A model generated the notes under the pieces. The model was not told where the DNA came from. It made no database searches and was given only the letters and a program-made list of their open reading frames with translations. A program made the position numbers and the translations under genes. Positions 9,668 through 17,678 of a stretch of 64,000 bases of DNA are shown in pieces. Every line of letters starts with the position of its first letter. Position 1 is the first letter of the stretch. The DNA lies in contig OZ243044.1 of assembly GCA_965212135.1 (NCBI GenBank), forward strand, positions 620,001 to 684,000. Reading direction: 5' to 3'. This stretch comes from Bin75 sp965212135 (GTDB taxonomy: Bacteria; Nitrospirota; Nitrospiria; Nitrospirales; UBA8639).

Positions 9668-10072
9668 ATGACGGAGAACATTCGTAAATCCGACGACGAA
9701 TGGAAACGGCAACTCACCCCGGAGCAATATACCGTCACGCGCCGACAAGGCACCGAACCGGCCTTCAGCGGCGCCTACTGCCACAACAAAGCCGGCGGAA
9801 CCTATCATTGCATCTGCTGCGGCGCCCCCCTGTTCCTCTCCGAAAACAAATTTGACTCCGGCACGGGCTGGCCGAGTTTCACGCAACCCGCGACCGCGGA
9901 GGCCATGGACACCAAAGCCGATCAAAGCCATGGCATGACGCGCGTGGAAGTCACATGCCGTCGCTGCGACGCCCACCTCGGCCACGTCTTCGACGACGGC
10001 CCGCCATCCACAGGACAACGCTTCTGCATCAATTCGCTGGCGTTGGATTTCAAGGAAAAGGATGGGGAATAA
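9668..10072 (+). CDS. msrB: Peptide methionine (R)-S-oxide reductase MsrB
   Basis: This is a 134-residue protein that reduces methionine-R-sulfoxide in oxidised proteins. CICCG and CRRCDAHLGHVF supply the four zinc cysteines. FDSGTGWPSF is the substrate-pocket block, and RFCINSLAL carries the catalytic cysteine. An AAGGAG ribosome site sits seven bases before ATG 9668. It is complete, with no transporter or MsrA fusion and no signal peptide, so it is cytoplasmic. Confidence 0.95.
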   Translation: MTENIRKSDDEWKRQLTPEQYTVTRRQGTEPAFSGAYCHNKAGGTYHCICCGAPLFLSENKFDSGTGWPSFTQPATAEAMDTKADQSHGMTRVEVTCRRCDAHLGHVFDDGPPSTGQRFCINSLALDFKEKDGE

Positions 10073-10131
10073 GCGGGCAAATTAGCCGGATTCTCGTTGA
10101 CAAACAGGGGCAAGCAAGCTAGGAGAGAGCC

Positions 10132-10374
10132 ATGAAAACCAGCATCAGAAAATGGGGCAACAGTCTTGCTCTGCGCATTCCCAAATCCCTCGCCAGCGAG
10201 GTTGGTCTTAAACCCGACTCTCCTGTCGAACGATCGCTCCGCAACGCGGAATTAGTCATATCCCCCGCACGACAACCCACCGCTCGGCTGAACGACCTGC
10301 TAGCCAACGTCACAGAGCACAACCGGCACGACGAAGCAAATACCGGTCAGGCAGTTGGCGGCGAAATCTGGTGA
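10132..10374 (+). CDS. mazE: MazE-type antitoxin (AbrB fold), left without its toxin
   Basis: This is an 80-residue protein beginning KTSIRKWGNSLALRIPKSLA, the swapped-hairpin AbrB/MazE DNA-binding domain. The C-terminal part (ARLNDLLANV to GGEIW) would wrap the MazF toxin. AGGAGA precedes the ATG. Its stop overlaps the GTG start of mazF, the usual mazEF arrangement, but mazF is cut by the CRISPR array about 90 bases later. The antitoxin itself looks intact and could still bind its operator. Confidence 0.85.
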   Translation: MKTSIRKWGNSLALRIPKSLASEVGLKPDSPVERSLRNAELVISPARQPTARLNDLLANVTEHNRHDEANTGQAVGGEIW

Positions 10375-10496
10375 GTGCAACCGGGCGCGCCCCACAGCGT
10401 GGCGATACCGTGTGGATTGACTTCAATCCCCAAGCTCAAGCAACTTTCGGCGACGCCGTTTTATCTACAACAGTAGAAATTAGGCGCCTCTTTTAG
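10371..10496 (+). pseudogene. mazF: MazF toxin, 5' remnant interrupted by the CRISPR array
   Basis: GTG 10371 overlaps the mazE stop (GTGA). The frame gives APQRGDTVWIDFNPQA, the N-terminal strand of MazF/PemK toxins. It then degrades (QATFGDAV, where GHEQAGRRPAV-like sequence is expected), runs into the first repeat at 10463 and stops at a TAG inside that repeat (10494-10496). Only about 30 native codons of a usual 110 or so remain. I did not find the missing C-terminal part at the other edge of the island (17580-17680). Confidence 0.8.
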
Positions 10497-11639
10497 ACTC
10501 AGAAGACAGGGAGCCATCCAGGAAGGATCTACAACAGTAGAAATTAGGCGCCTCTTTTAGACCAACCCGATCACTAATGGCATGAATCTTATCTACAACA
10601 GTAGAAATTAGGCGCCTCTTTTAGACTTCACATAAGGTACCATGACAACATGATCTACAACAGTAGAAATTAGGCGCCTCTTTTAGACAGGGACGCAATG
10701 CCTATCTTGCGACACGGATCTACAACAGTAGAAATTAGGCGCCTCTTTTAGACAAAAAATCGTGATCCGGTGCCCGTCCGATCTACAACAGTAGAAATTA
10801 GGCGCCTCTTTTAGACTCTCGCGTCCGGCGACCCATGAAACCATCTACAACAGTAGAAATTAGGCGCCTCTTTTAGACCCCATCCGTACATCTCGACGGG
10901 ACTCAAAAAATCTACAACAGTAGAAATTAGGCGCCTCTTTTAGACACGCGCGGAGGAGGGACGGGCGAACCATCTACAACAGTAGAAATTAGGCGCCTCT
11001 TTTAGACATGCTCGACAATCCAATCCACTATCCATCTACAACAGTAGAAATTAGGCGCCTCTTTTAGACCCCATGCCGTGTCGATGACGGACCCACATCT
11101 ACAACAGTAGAAATTAGGCGCCTCTTTTAGACATGTCATGGCGAAAGTGGGGATCACAATCTACAACAGTAGAAATTAGGCGCCTCTTTTAGACATAAGG
11201 ATTCGCAAATCAGCATGCCCATCTACAACAGTAGAAATTAGGCGCCTCTTTTAGACAGTGAAGTATCCGAAAATCTCACACTCGATCTACAACAGTAGAA
11301 ATTAGGCGCCTCTTTTAGACGTGGTATTGAACTATCATTCCATCCGATATCTACAACAGTAGAAATTAGGCGCCTCTTTTAGACATGACCTGCCGGTCGT
11401 GATTCGATCGGTATCTACAACAGTAGAAATTAGGCGCCTCTTTTAGACATAGGGGGGGGCACCTGGCTCCCCTTCCATCTACAACAGTAGAAATTAGGCG
11501 CCTCTTTTAGACTGCGGTGTCAAGTATTTTTTATCTATCCAATCTACAACAGTAGAAATTAGGCGCCTCTTTTAGACATCGTAATCTATGGGTAGGGGAT
11601 ATGATCTACAACAGTAGAAATTAGGCGCCTCTTTTAGAC
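10463..11639 (-). CRISPR. Type V-A CRISPR array, 19 repeats and 18 spacers
   Basis: Nineteen 36-nt repeats start at 10463, 10527, 10591, 10653, 10718, 10781, 10843, 10910, 10972, 11034, 11097, 11159, 11221, 11285, 11349, 11413, 11477, 11542 and 11604. All read identically. Spacer lengths from left to right are 28, 28, 26, 29, 27, 26, 31, 26, 26, 27, 26, 26, 28, 28, 28, 28, 29 and 26. On the minus strand the repeat begins GTCTAAAAGAGGCGCCT and ends AATTTCTACTGTTGTAGAT, the Cas12a crRNA handle (UCUAC/GUAGA stem). The array is therefore read leftward, with the newest spacers near 11639, next to the leader and cas2. No spacers looked duplicated. The leader-distal repeat at 10463 is not degenerate. 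Confidence 0.99.
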
Positions 11640-11806
11640 TAATAAATCTAAAAAATCAACTGAAAATTTACATTTTTTGTACAGAATTGCCGTAAATGCT
11701 TTAACTAAAAACCCGACATCAAGATGGAAACCCTCTAAAACGGCATTAAGACCAAGGTTTGCAAATCCCAAAGAATTGATGGTTGCAAGCCTGACGTAGA
11801 TAATGT
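11640..11806 (-). promoter_or_regulatory. CRISPR leader
   Basis: This is A+T-rich, non-coding sequence between the last repeat and the end of cas2. Its position upstream of the array in the transcribed direction makes it the expected site of pre-crRNA promoter and spacer integration. Several weak -35/-10-like pairs can be drawn on the minus strand, but none is convincing enough to mark. Confidence 0.75.
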
Positions 11807-12082
11807 TTACGCAACAAAGATTAACCCTTCATCATCATTTTTTGCATATCCAAACCTTAACTCCTTACAGTTTTTGCTAAGAATAAAAATAATAACACTG
11901 TCAGCTTGAGTGAAATGCTTGACAAACTTCCCTTCTACTTCAGAAATGATATTGCTTAATATTTTTTCACTGTTCCTGATTTGAAACACGGAATACTGCA
12001 CACGGTAGCCGAATTTACTTAAAAATTTGGAAAACTTACCTCTAATTTTATTGTCGCTTATGTCATACGATACGATCAGCAT
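11807..12082 (-). CDS. cas2: CRISPR-associated endonuclease Cas2
   Basis: This is a 91-residue protein starting MLIVSYDISDNK, with the conserved Asp7 after the first strand. Cas2 dimers bridge two Cas1 dimers in the spacer-integration complex. The frame is open 12 codons further upstream, but ATG 12082 lies one base after the cas1 stop codon (12084) and gives the usual Cas2 N-terminus. It is the last gene of the cas operon before the leader. Confidence 0.93.
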   Translation of the reverse strand: MLIVSYDISDNKIRGKFSKFLSKFGYRVQYSVFQIRNSEKILSNIISEVEGKFVKHFTQADSVIIFILSKNCKELRFGYAKNDDEGLIFVA

Positions 12083-12083
12083 T

Positions 12084-13055
12084 TTATTTTTCCGATAGAT
12101 TAAACACCGGATATTCATCTATCGGCTTTCCACGGATGAAGCACCGGTAATATGTTTGCACATAAAGAAAAATAGGCTCTTTATAATCCAATACGGCTTC
12201 TAACAACCATCGTAAGTAAGGTTCACTGGATTTCCCAAACAGGCGATACTGTTTGTTGACAACAGTAAAGTCTTCTCTTCTAATTTCACCAAGGGAATAC
12301 GCTTTTTTTACACGCGCATCAACAATGGAGCGAAAAGGTTCTACCACGTCACATACTAACGATTTTCTCTGATAAAAACATTGATGGTAAACACCTTTGT
12401 AGGTATCAAAACCGTAAAGATTCAACAGCCCCTCAATGAAGTGGAATAAAATCGTGTAGCCGGTATCTAGTAGTGAGTTGATTGGATCATGTTTCACTCT
12501 TGGCCGTCGCGCTACCCAATGACAGCTCCTGAAAAAGATCTTAAAGAATTCTCTCGACGCGATGCCCTCAAAACCCAATATTTTCGTTAGGTCAAGCTCA
12601 TCTTTACACAAGCAAACGCTGAAACTCTCTAGCCTTTTTATAGTTTCTTTTGTTGCATCATCTTTATTGCGAATTTTTTTGAGCAGGTAATTTTGATTTT
12701 CTATCTTGTTCCTTATCAGGCATAAGGCAATGGAAAGTGACGAATATTGATATTGTTTTTGCCTCAGGAGAAAGTTTCCTTCTGTTTTTGCCCCCCATAC
12801 TCCATATACACGCAGGCTGGTTGTCATAAAAACAAGCGTAAAACCAAATTTTTCCGCGCGTTGGAGTAGGCCCGATGTAACAGTTATGTTCCCGACAACA
12901 TAAAGAGCATACAACCGGTAGCAGGTTGATTGATGAATGATTTTCTCTTCTCCGTTTTTTACAATAAGGTTGTCATTTTTAAAACTTATTTTTTCTCTGT
13001 TATTCATAAACACAAAAACAATCTGTTTTTCCTTAAAATCCGGAAAGCTCAGCAT
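12084..13055 (-). CDS. cas1: CRISPR-associated integrase Cas1 (type V-A)
   Basis: This is a 323-residue protein. Glu163 (GFEGIASREFF), His224 (GVYHQCFYQRKSLVCD) and Glu239 (DVVEPFR) occupy the three metal-binding positions of Cas1, so it should be active in spacer integration. The start at 13055 (MLSFPDFKEKQIVFVF) overlaps the cas4 stop by seven bases and resembles Cas1 N-termini of other V-A systems. Met17 is a less likely start. Base composition is A+T-rich, unlike the flanking chromosome. Confidence 0.95.
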   Translation of the reverse strand: MLSFPDFKEKQIVFVFMNNREKISFKNDNLIVKNGEEKIIHQSTCYRLYALYVVGNITVTSGLLQRAEKFGFTLVFMTTSLRVYGVWGAKTEGNFLLRQKQYQYSSLSIALCLIRNKIENQNYLLKKIRNKDDATKETIKRLESFSVCLCKDELDLTKILGFEGIASREFFKIFFRSCHWVARRPRVKHDPINSLLDTGYTILFHFIEGLLNLYGFDTYKGVYHQCFYQRKSLVCDVVEPFRSIVDARVKKAYSLGEIRREDFTVVNKQYRLFGKSSEPYLRWLLEAVLDYKEPIFLYVQTYYRCFIRGKPIDEYPVFNLSEK

Positions 13056-13612
13056 GTCTCGGCCTTTTCATCGCAAAGGCTCGCATATATGCATTTATCA
13101 CACTTTTGAGGGTTGGATTGAAATGGGGCTTCTAAATCATACCGGTTAATGTCCACGAGCAGCCTTGCAAATTTCTCCTGCATGATTTTATCTTCCTCAG
13201 GCAGTACCACCGGATAACTTTTGTTTGTGTCCATACTATACAAGCGAAGTTTTCTGACTTCGTAACCCATTTCCCTAAGGGAATGGCACTGTGCATATAG
13301 TTGAAAGACGTAGCCATCATAGATGGTCTTGATGCGTTTCTTGCGCTCGGTCAACAAACCTTCTACTTCGTCAAAGATGTCTATCCTGCCATGCAGTTTG
13401 TATTTTTCTGAATAAACCGCAATGCCTTGTAAGACTGCTTTTCTTGTGCTGTATTTCCCTGTATCAATACTCTTGTGGGCTTGCTTACCCGCTATTTGCG
13501 GTTTGTCTTGGTAGGTCAGCGGTTCGCGGTTCCCATAAAGTTGGTGGAAATAGATAGAGCGCGGACAAAAAATAAAATCATTCAGAAAAGAGATGGGAAT
13601 ATAGGTTTCCAT
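13049..13612 (-). CDS. cas4: CRISPR-associated exonuclease Cas4
   Basis: This is a 187-residue RecB-family nuclease. Cys16 (FCPRSIYFH) and Cys171, Cys174 and Cys180 (CDKCIYASLC) would hold the iron-sulfur cluster. His46 and Asp78 (GRIDIFDE) with the downstream Glu/Lys and Gln residues form the nuclease site. Cas4 trims prespacers and selects those with a PAM before Cas1-Cas2 integration. It lies 22 bases downstream of the cas12a stop in the same operon. Confidence 0.94.
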   Translation of the reverse strand: METYIPISFLNDFIFCPRSIYFHQLYGNREPLTYQDKPQIAGKQAHKSIDTGKYSTRKAVLQGIAVYSEKYKLHGRIDIFDEVEGLLTERKKRIKTIYDGYVFQLYAQCHSLREMGYEVRKLRLYSMDTNKSYPVVLPEEDKIMQEKFARLLVDINRYDLEAPFQSNPQKCDKCIYASLCDEKAETC

Positions 13613-13634
13613 TTTGTGACTTATTGTGACTTAA

Positions 13635-16600
13635 TTACTTGCTATTCTCTTTGTTGTACCGCTTTTTCAGAAACTCATACCATGCCTTGTTCCTCAAGTC
13701 TGGTTTGAATTTATGAACATCGGCTGTATTGTTAAGTTGTTCAAGCATGAGCAAACCTTTGAGTCCGATATGATACGCTCCGTTTGCATCAGCATTTTGA
13801 GGCATGCAAGAACCCGCATTGCGTGAGTCAAAGAAAACACCACCGATGTCTTTCACCGGCGAGATAAACCAGTCTTCATTTGTTCCTATTTTACTATTTC
13901 GCATTTGCAAGGTCAGTTTGAGTAGCCGAATAAAGGACTTGAAAAAATCCCTGCTATCTTGCTGCTCAATTTGTCCAATGATGCATTCACCATCTTCAAA
14001 TTTCACTTGATATTTTTTAAGTAACTCTTGCAATTCATGGGTCAAGTCCACGGATCTGCTTTCCCATTGCTTGTTTTTATTTCTGAAATTTTCCAGCCTC
14101 TTTCCGTAACTACACACGACCCAATCCTGCTTGCCTCCTTCGGCTTTGTCGGTAAACTTTTCGTAGTTAAAGTGAAATTCAAAATATTCCTCATCGCTGT
14201 TGAAACAAATCTTTTCAAACTTTTTGAAAAAGGTGCTTGCCTTTTCAATCGTCTCATAGTTTGGATAGAGCAAGCCGACAAAACCAGTTGCGGGACAGAC
14301 CTTAGAGGTATGATAAGCTGGCACATAAAAGATAAATCCTGTTTGCTTGCCTAATTTTTTAAAACTTTCAAAGGGAGCAGTGAGTTGCAGGGCCCTCAAT
14401 GTCCCACCCACATCATCGGGGTTTCTGTCCTTGAATACAAGATAGTTGAGCTTGTCTATAAGCATTTTTTCAAACTTTTGATAAATCTGTTTTTCAATCT
14501 TAAAGCGTCCCCTTTTGAATCCAAAATTCAAATCTTCAAATACCACGATAGCGTTATGCTCTACCATTAGTTTTGCGATTTTATGGACCACCTGAGATAC
14601 ATAGCCTTCTTTTAAATCTTTGATTTTTGCAATGGTTCCCCATGATTTTCTTTCTCTATCTCTTTCTTTTTCCCGTTTATCTAAAAGGTCGTGATAGTCG
14701 TTCTTATCCAGAGGATTATTAAGGCTGTCCTGTAAATAATTCCCTTTTTCGTCTGTTAGAATTTCCCCTTTTTTATTGATGGAGGTGTAATACGCTAAAT
14801 GCCTCTCTCCTCTGTCAATGCCGATAATGTTCACTGCTGGATTTTTATTGAGATAGGCATTGACTTGGTCATTGAAATCAGAGGGTTTACTACCTGCCTT
14901 GAAGTTACATGTGATCGGCACATGGAATAAATAGGTGTTTTCAGCATAACGACGATCCTTAATGATCGGGTAGGTTTGTCTTTTCTTGGGGTCGTTCGCA
15001 TGGTGTCCTTGACCCCAGATCTCATCGGAATATTCAATGGACTTCTTCCGATAAAAAAGTTCTGCGTTGCCATTGAGTTTATAAACAACATTTTGCAAGT
15101 TTTTCTTATCGAACAACGTCTTCCAGTACAGCGTTTGCAAATTAGGCCTGCCTTTTGTCTGTGGTGAAAAATCTTTGTTGTAGATTTGAAAAAGGTACAG
15201 TTTACCTTCCCTAACAAGTCCGTGAATGTGGTCCTCTGCAATGTCTTGCCATGTGATTTTGTAACCTTGATGCTCAACCTCCCCGTAAAACACACTAATA
15301 TCTTCGTAACTTTTCGTTGGAGAAAATTGGAAGCCAAATTGCCTCCAATCAGGGTGGCTTTGTATGGATTCCTTAAAGAAATCGATCATCTTACGCATAT
15401 CGCTGATAGAAAAGTCTTTCTTCTTAAATCCTTCTTGCGGTGCACCACTTTTGGTATGACTAGCACCATTTCTTATACGTAAAATTTCCCCAGAGGGATC
15501 ATAGGATTTAATATTCTTCTGACTAAAGAATACCTTGGGCAGCGTTCTGATAGCACCAGGCAAAAGCTTATATTCCATTTTCTGATAGCAATTCCCTGAT
15601 TGAGGCAAGTCGCCTCCAAACAATGTCCTGTTCTCTTTATCCATTACACCAAGAAAATACTGTCCGTCTTTCATAAAAAGCACACAAGCATTGTCTCTTT
15701 CTTTGTTTTTGTCCCAGCCGTCTGCGAGTGTTTGATTCTCAAAGTTCAGTTTATATTTCTCAACGCTATAGGGTTTTTTTGTTAAATAGTTACGGGTTTG
15801 GTTGTAGAGGGGAATGATCGTTTGAACAGTCTCAAACAAAGGATCAAAATTACCATAAAAAGTACTGTCTTTTTCGAAGACTTCTACTTTCTTTGCCTTA
15901 TTCCTCTCAAGCCGAGTATGCAAAGGTCTCAAAAAGCCTTGTAGAACCATCAGAGCGTCCAGGTAATGCTTCACGAACTGTACTTTTTCTTTTTCATTCT
16001 TGAGACTCTCGTCTTGAATCATTTCGTATTCTTGCAATACCGGCATAGCTTTTTCATATGTCCGGTTGATTGTTTCGAGCAAATCTCTTAATTCAAGTAC
16101 GTTTTTCTCATTTCGTTTTTTGATGGCTAGAGTCATGAAGTAGTCGCAAAGCGGCGACTCGCTCATGGCAATATCCCATTGCTGTTTAAGACTTACAGTA
16201 TCATTTGTTTTTTCGCAGTTTGTCTCACGCTGCACTTCATCCTTTGTATATCGCTCACCAAAGTACGTTTTTAAAGATTCATGAATATCGGCAAAAGAAA
16301 AGTATGACTGCTTGAGCCATTTTTCTCTTTTCCCTAATAAGGAAGCACTTACTTTTTTACCGAGTGGCGAGGGACATACGTTATTTTCTGCATAATAATC
16401 CAAGCAATGGCGAATCGTGTCCCAGGCACCAAAAAGATGTTGCGAGATGTCTGTTATGGCGCGGTCATTTTTGATATAAAGCTTCCCAACGTCCGCATCT
16501 TTAATAGCCTTCATGGTTTTGTTTAATTTTTCCGTGACATTCAACGCTCCGGCTCCGTCCTTATCAAAAATGAGATTTCCCTGATCGTCAATATTGAAGG

Positions 16601-17579
16601 CGGAGGTGATTCTTTTGCATAACTCGGCATCGTTGGCAATATCCTCCAGGCGGAAGGATGTTGTGTTGCGATCACTCAGAATTTGTTTGTAAAGATCCTC
16701 TAACTGGCATTTGCGGACTTCTTTTCTTAATTTTTCTTCATCGGAAGCTGTTGCTATTTGATTTTCCAGCTTCTGGGCATAGAGATTGATTTTTTCATTC
16801 ACTCCTTGTTGTTTCTCATTACGTTCTTTGCTTTCCCCTCCCCTAATCTGGTTGTACTTTTCAATACCTTCCTGCGTTAAACATTTATTGAAACCCGTGA
16901 GAGTAAAAAAATCATTCAACCGAACCTTAAAGTTTGTTGCCACGTCAGAAAAATCAACACCTAGACTTTTGGCTTTCTTGTAACGTTCGATATTATCTAA
17001 AAACTTTGGCAGGTTTTCGTGAATCAGACGATAGCCAATAGCAGTGCTGTGAGCCTTATGGGTATAAATGTTTTTTCGGTTTTCATTGAAACCACGAAAG
17101 TAGGTCGTCCAAGCGTTAAAGTCTTTAATGATTTTCTGTGGATCCTCAATATCATCTATCTGGATTGGGTTTTTTTCTAACCATTTCGGTAAATCGTCTT
17201 GGATAAATTCCTTACTAAACAATCTTTTATTTTTCAATTGATCTGCTACTTTCTGACGCAACTTCGTTTGCTGATTCGCCAGCTCTGTCTTTAAATCGTC
17301 ATTGTTTTTATTCTTTTTAAGCTCGCTATAGCTTGAGGAAAATTCGCATAAATCTTCTTCCCCGAAAGAAAAACCCGTTAGTTGTTCATGGATAAAAGCT
17401 TTGTGATATTCATCAATAATCTTTTTGGCAGATTTGTATTTTTCTGCCAGCGCTTCGTCTTCTTGAAGCAAGCCATTTGCTTGGATATGTCGTTCGGTTT
17501 CTCCAACAGCCTTAAGACGAAACCGCAAGGTTTTGCTTACGGCGTACTTGTTGGTAAATTTGTCAAATAGAGTACCCAT
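13635..17579 (-). CDS. cas12a: CRISPR effector nuclease Cas12a (Cpf1)
   Basis: This is a full-length protein of 1,314 residues. The N-terminus (FTNKYAVSKTLRFRLKAVGE) is the typical WED-I start, with REC lobes to about residue 600. His886 and Lys894 (FHVPITCNFK) match pre-crRNA processing residues. The RuvC site is Asp922 (GIDRGERHLAYY), Glu1015 (VVFEDLNFGF) and Asp1264 (NADANGAYH). Arg1227 (QMRNS) fits the Nuc-domain arginine. All catalytic positions are present, so the protein should process its own crRNA and cut target and non-target DNA strands. GGGAG about 10 bases before the ATG supports the start. Codon use is markedly A+T-rich compared with neighbours, suggesting horizontal acquisition. 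The gene order cas12a-cas4-cas1-cas2-array is the classic V-A layout. Confidence 0.98.
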   Translation of the reverse strand: MGTLFDKFTNKYAVSKTLRFRLKAVGETERHIQANGLLQEDEALAEKYKSAKKIIDEYHKAFIHEQLTGFSFGEEDLCEFSSSYSELKKNKNNDDLKTELANQQTKLRQKVADQLKNKRLFSKEFIQDDLPKWLEKNPIQIDDIEDPQKIIKDFNAWTTYFRGFNENRKNIYTHKAHSTAIGYRLIHENLPKFLDNIERYKKAKSLGVDFSDVATNFKVRLNDFFTLTGFNKCLTQEGIEKYNQIRGGESKERNEKQQGVNEKINLYAQKLENQIATASDEEKLRKEVRKCQLEDLYKQILSDRNTTSFRLEDIANDAELCKRITSAFNIDDQGNLIFDKDGAGALNVTEKLNKTMKAIKDADVGKLYIKNDRAITDISQHLFGAWDTIRHCLDYYAENNVCPSPLGKKVSASLLGKREKWLKQSYFSFADIHESLKTYFGERYTKDEVQRETNCEKTNDTVSLKQQWDIAMSESPLCDYFMTLAIKKRNEKNVLELRDLLETINRTYEKAMPVLQEYEMIQDESLKNEKEKVQFVKHYLDALMVLQGFLRPLHTRLERNKAKKVEVFEKDSTFYGNFDPLFETVQTIIPLYNQTRNYLTKKPYSVEKYKLNFENQTLADGWDKNKERDNACVLFMKDGQYFLGVMDKENRTLFGGDLPQSGNCYQKMEYKLLPGAIRTLPKVFFSQKNIKSYDPSGEILRIRNGASHTKSGAPQEGFKKKDFSISDMRKMIDFFKESIQSHPDWRQFGFQFSPTKSYEDISVFYGEVEHQGYKITWQDIAEDHIHGLVREGKLYLFQIYNKDFSPQTKGRPNLQTLYWKTLFDKKNLQNVVYKLNGNAELFYRKKSIEYSDEIWGQGHHANDPKKRQTYPIIKDRRYAENTYLFHVPITCNFKAGSKPSDFNDQVNAYLNKNPAVNIIGIDRGERHLAYYTSINKKGEILTDEKGNYLQDSLNNPLDKNDYHDLLDKREKERDRERKSWGTIAKIKDLKEGYVSQVVHKIAKLMVEHNAIVVFEDLNFGFKRGRFKIEKQIYQKFEKMLIDKLNYLVFKDRNPDDVGGTLRALQLTAPFESFKKLGKQTGFIFYVPAYHTSKVCPATGFVGLLYPNYETIEKASTFFKKFEKICFNSDEEYFEFHFNYEKFTDKAEGGKQDWVVCSYGKRLENFRNKNKQWESRSVDLTHELQELLKKYQVKFEDGECIIGQIEQQDSRDFFKSFIRLLKLTLQMRNSKIGTNEDWFISPVKDIGGVFFDSRNAGSCMPQNADANGAYHIGLKGLLMLEQLNNTADVHKFKPDLRNKAWYEFLKKRYNKENSK

Positions 17580-17618
17580 ATTCTAATTTCTCCCAGGCTT
17601 TAAGCTTTCCCTGAACCA

Positions 17619-17637
17619 CAATGCCATACAGGCATTG
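17619..17637. repeat. Inverted repeat upstream of cas12a
   Basis: CAATGCC, a five-base loop and GGCATTG form a perfect 7-bp inverted repeat. It lies about 40 bases before the cas12a start and about 40 bases beyond the sthA stop, on the strand both genes use. No T-tract follows it, so it may be an operator for the cas operon or a weak terminator for sthA. The roughly 100-bp gap holds nothing else that I recognise. Confidence 0.5.
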
Positions 17638-17678
17638 ATGATCTGCTTTTTGTAAAAATCCGATCCCGTTGAGGACAC

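Noticed and set aside
11640..11806. tracrRNA or a second mini-array near the leader
   Set aside because: No anti-repeat pairing or further repeat copy was seen, and Cas12a systems do not need a tracrRNA.
17580..17678. Search for the missing mazF C-terminus at the right edge of the island
   Set aside because: None of the three forward frames shows MazF-like sequence; the gap is only 99 bases.
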